Shown here piece by piece: positions 54,255-54,306 of a stretch of 54,306 nt of DNA. The position numbers were made by a program, and so were the translations under genes. This DNA comes from an uncultured Bradyrhizobium sp. (lineage in GTDB: Bacteria; Pseudomonadota; Alphaproteobacteria; Rhizobiales; Xanthobacteraceae): assembly GCF_936928535.1 (NCBI RefSeq), contig NZ_CAKZHY010000018.1, positions 1-54,306 on the forward strand. The letters are read 5' to 3'. The notes beneath the pieces are model-generated. The model made no database searches. It was not told the origin of the DNA and worked only from the letters and a program-made list of their open reading frames with translations. Every line of letters starts with the position of its first letter. Position 1 is the first letter of the stretch.

Positions 54255-54306
54255 GGTTCAGACTCAATTGATCCAATAGGCGACAATGGCGGCGATGTGG
54301 ACCGCA
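54255..54306 (-). mobile_element. End of an IS5-like insertion sequence, running off the window
   Basis: The element begins at GGTTCAGACTC after CTAG, the 4-bp target typical of IS5. Only one end is in the window, so the target duplication and the opposite terminal repeat cannot be checked. Confidence 0.55.
54264..54306 (-). CDS. Transposase C-terminus (IS5-like), partial
   Basis: Fourteen residues, ending AVHIAAIVAYWIN followed by TGA nine bases from the IS end. The hydrophobic Ala/Ile-rich tail and its closeness to the terminal repeat resemble IS5-family transposases. Too short for a firm family call; the rest is beyond the right edge. Confidence 0.45.
   Translation of the reverse strand, partial: AVHIAAIVAYWIN

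Overview
The window looks like a high-GC alphaproteobacterial chromosome, most likely Bradyrhizobium or a close relative. The call rests on gene content and on regulatory words typical of the class: a CtrA-type TTAA-N7-TTAAC site, a LexA-type GTTC-N7-GTTC site and FNR/FixK-type boxes. It is inference from reading, not a database match.

Layout. (1) 1-6584 is ordinary chromosome: the 5' part of mrp, a VOC protein, a 3-hydroxyisobutyrate-dehydrogenase-like enzyme, an NhaD-type antiporter, a membrane histidine kinase behind a CtrA-type site, a DUF1289 protein, a retropepsin-like protease and dusA. (2) About 6536-31207 is a genomic island inserted in the 5' end of dusA. Both ends carry a 51-bp near-identical copy of the dusA start (attL 6536-6586, attR 31157-31207). 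A truncated dusA-type tyrosine integrase lies next to attL, fused by deletion to a broken uvrA, so the island is probably immobile. Its cargo is a complete nosRZDFYLX operon plus a cytochrome c, a divergent ferritin-like gene sharing a perfect FNR box, an operon of a heme-copper-oxidase-like membrane protein, DUF2249, a DUF59/MIP18 protein and CcoG, a stretch of dead genes, and a branched-chain-type ABC transporter with an IclR regulator and an HpaBC-type two-component monooxygenase. (3) 31206-41869 is a catabolic locus: one long minus-strand operon (molybdenum hydroxylase coxMSL-type genes, then SBP-livHMGF) divergent from an LLM flavin oxidoreductase and a polysaccharide-deacetylase/PuuE-like hydrolase. 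(4) 41927-52239 is a sugar or polyol locus: solute-binding protein, two permeases, Zn-alcohol dehydrogenase, UgpC-like ATPase, PfkB kinase, LacD-like aldolase and an enolase-superfamily enzyme, divergent from a LacI regulator and an SDR. (5) 52318-54306 holds SOS-type dinB and a lysR gene cut by an IS element that runs off the window.

How they work together. The island gives the host N2O reduction under low-oxygen/NO-type control, with redox and metal-center maturation helpers, and a phenolic hydroxylation module whose IclR regulator has paired 15-bp boxes at both of its target promoters. The molybdenum hydroxylase, LLM enzyme, hydrolase and transporter form a plausible uptake, hydroxylation and ring-opening route for an N-heterocycle or similar substrate; this is the best candidate here for an undescribed pathway. 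The sugar locus reads as uptake, polyol oxidation, ketose phosphorylation and aldol cleavage under LacI control.
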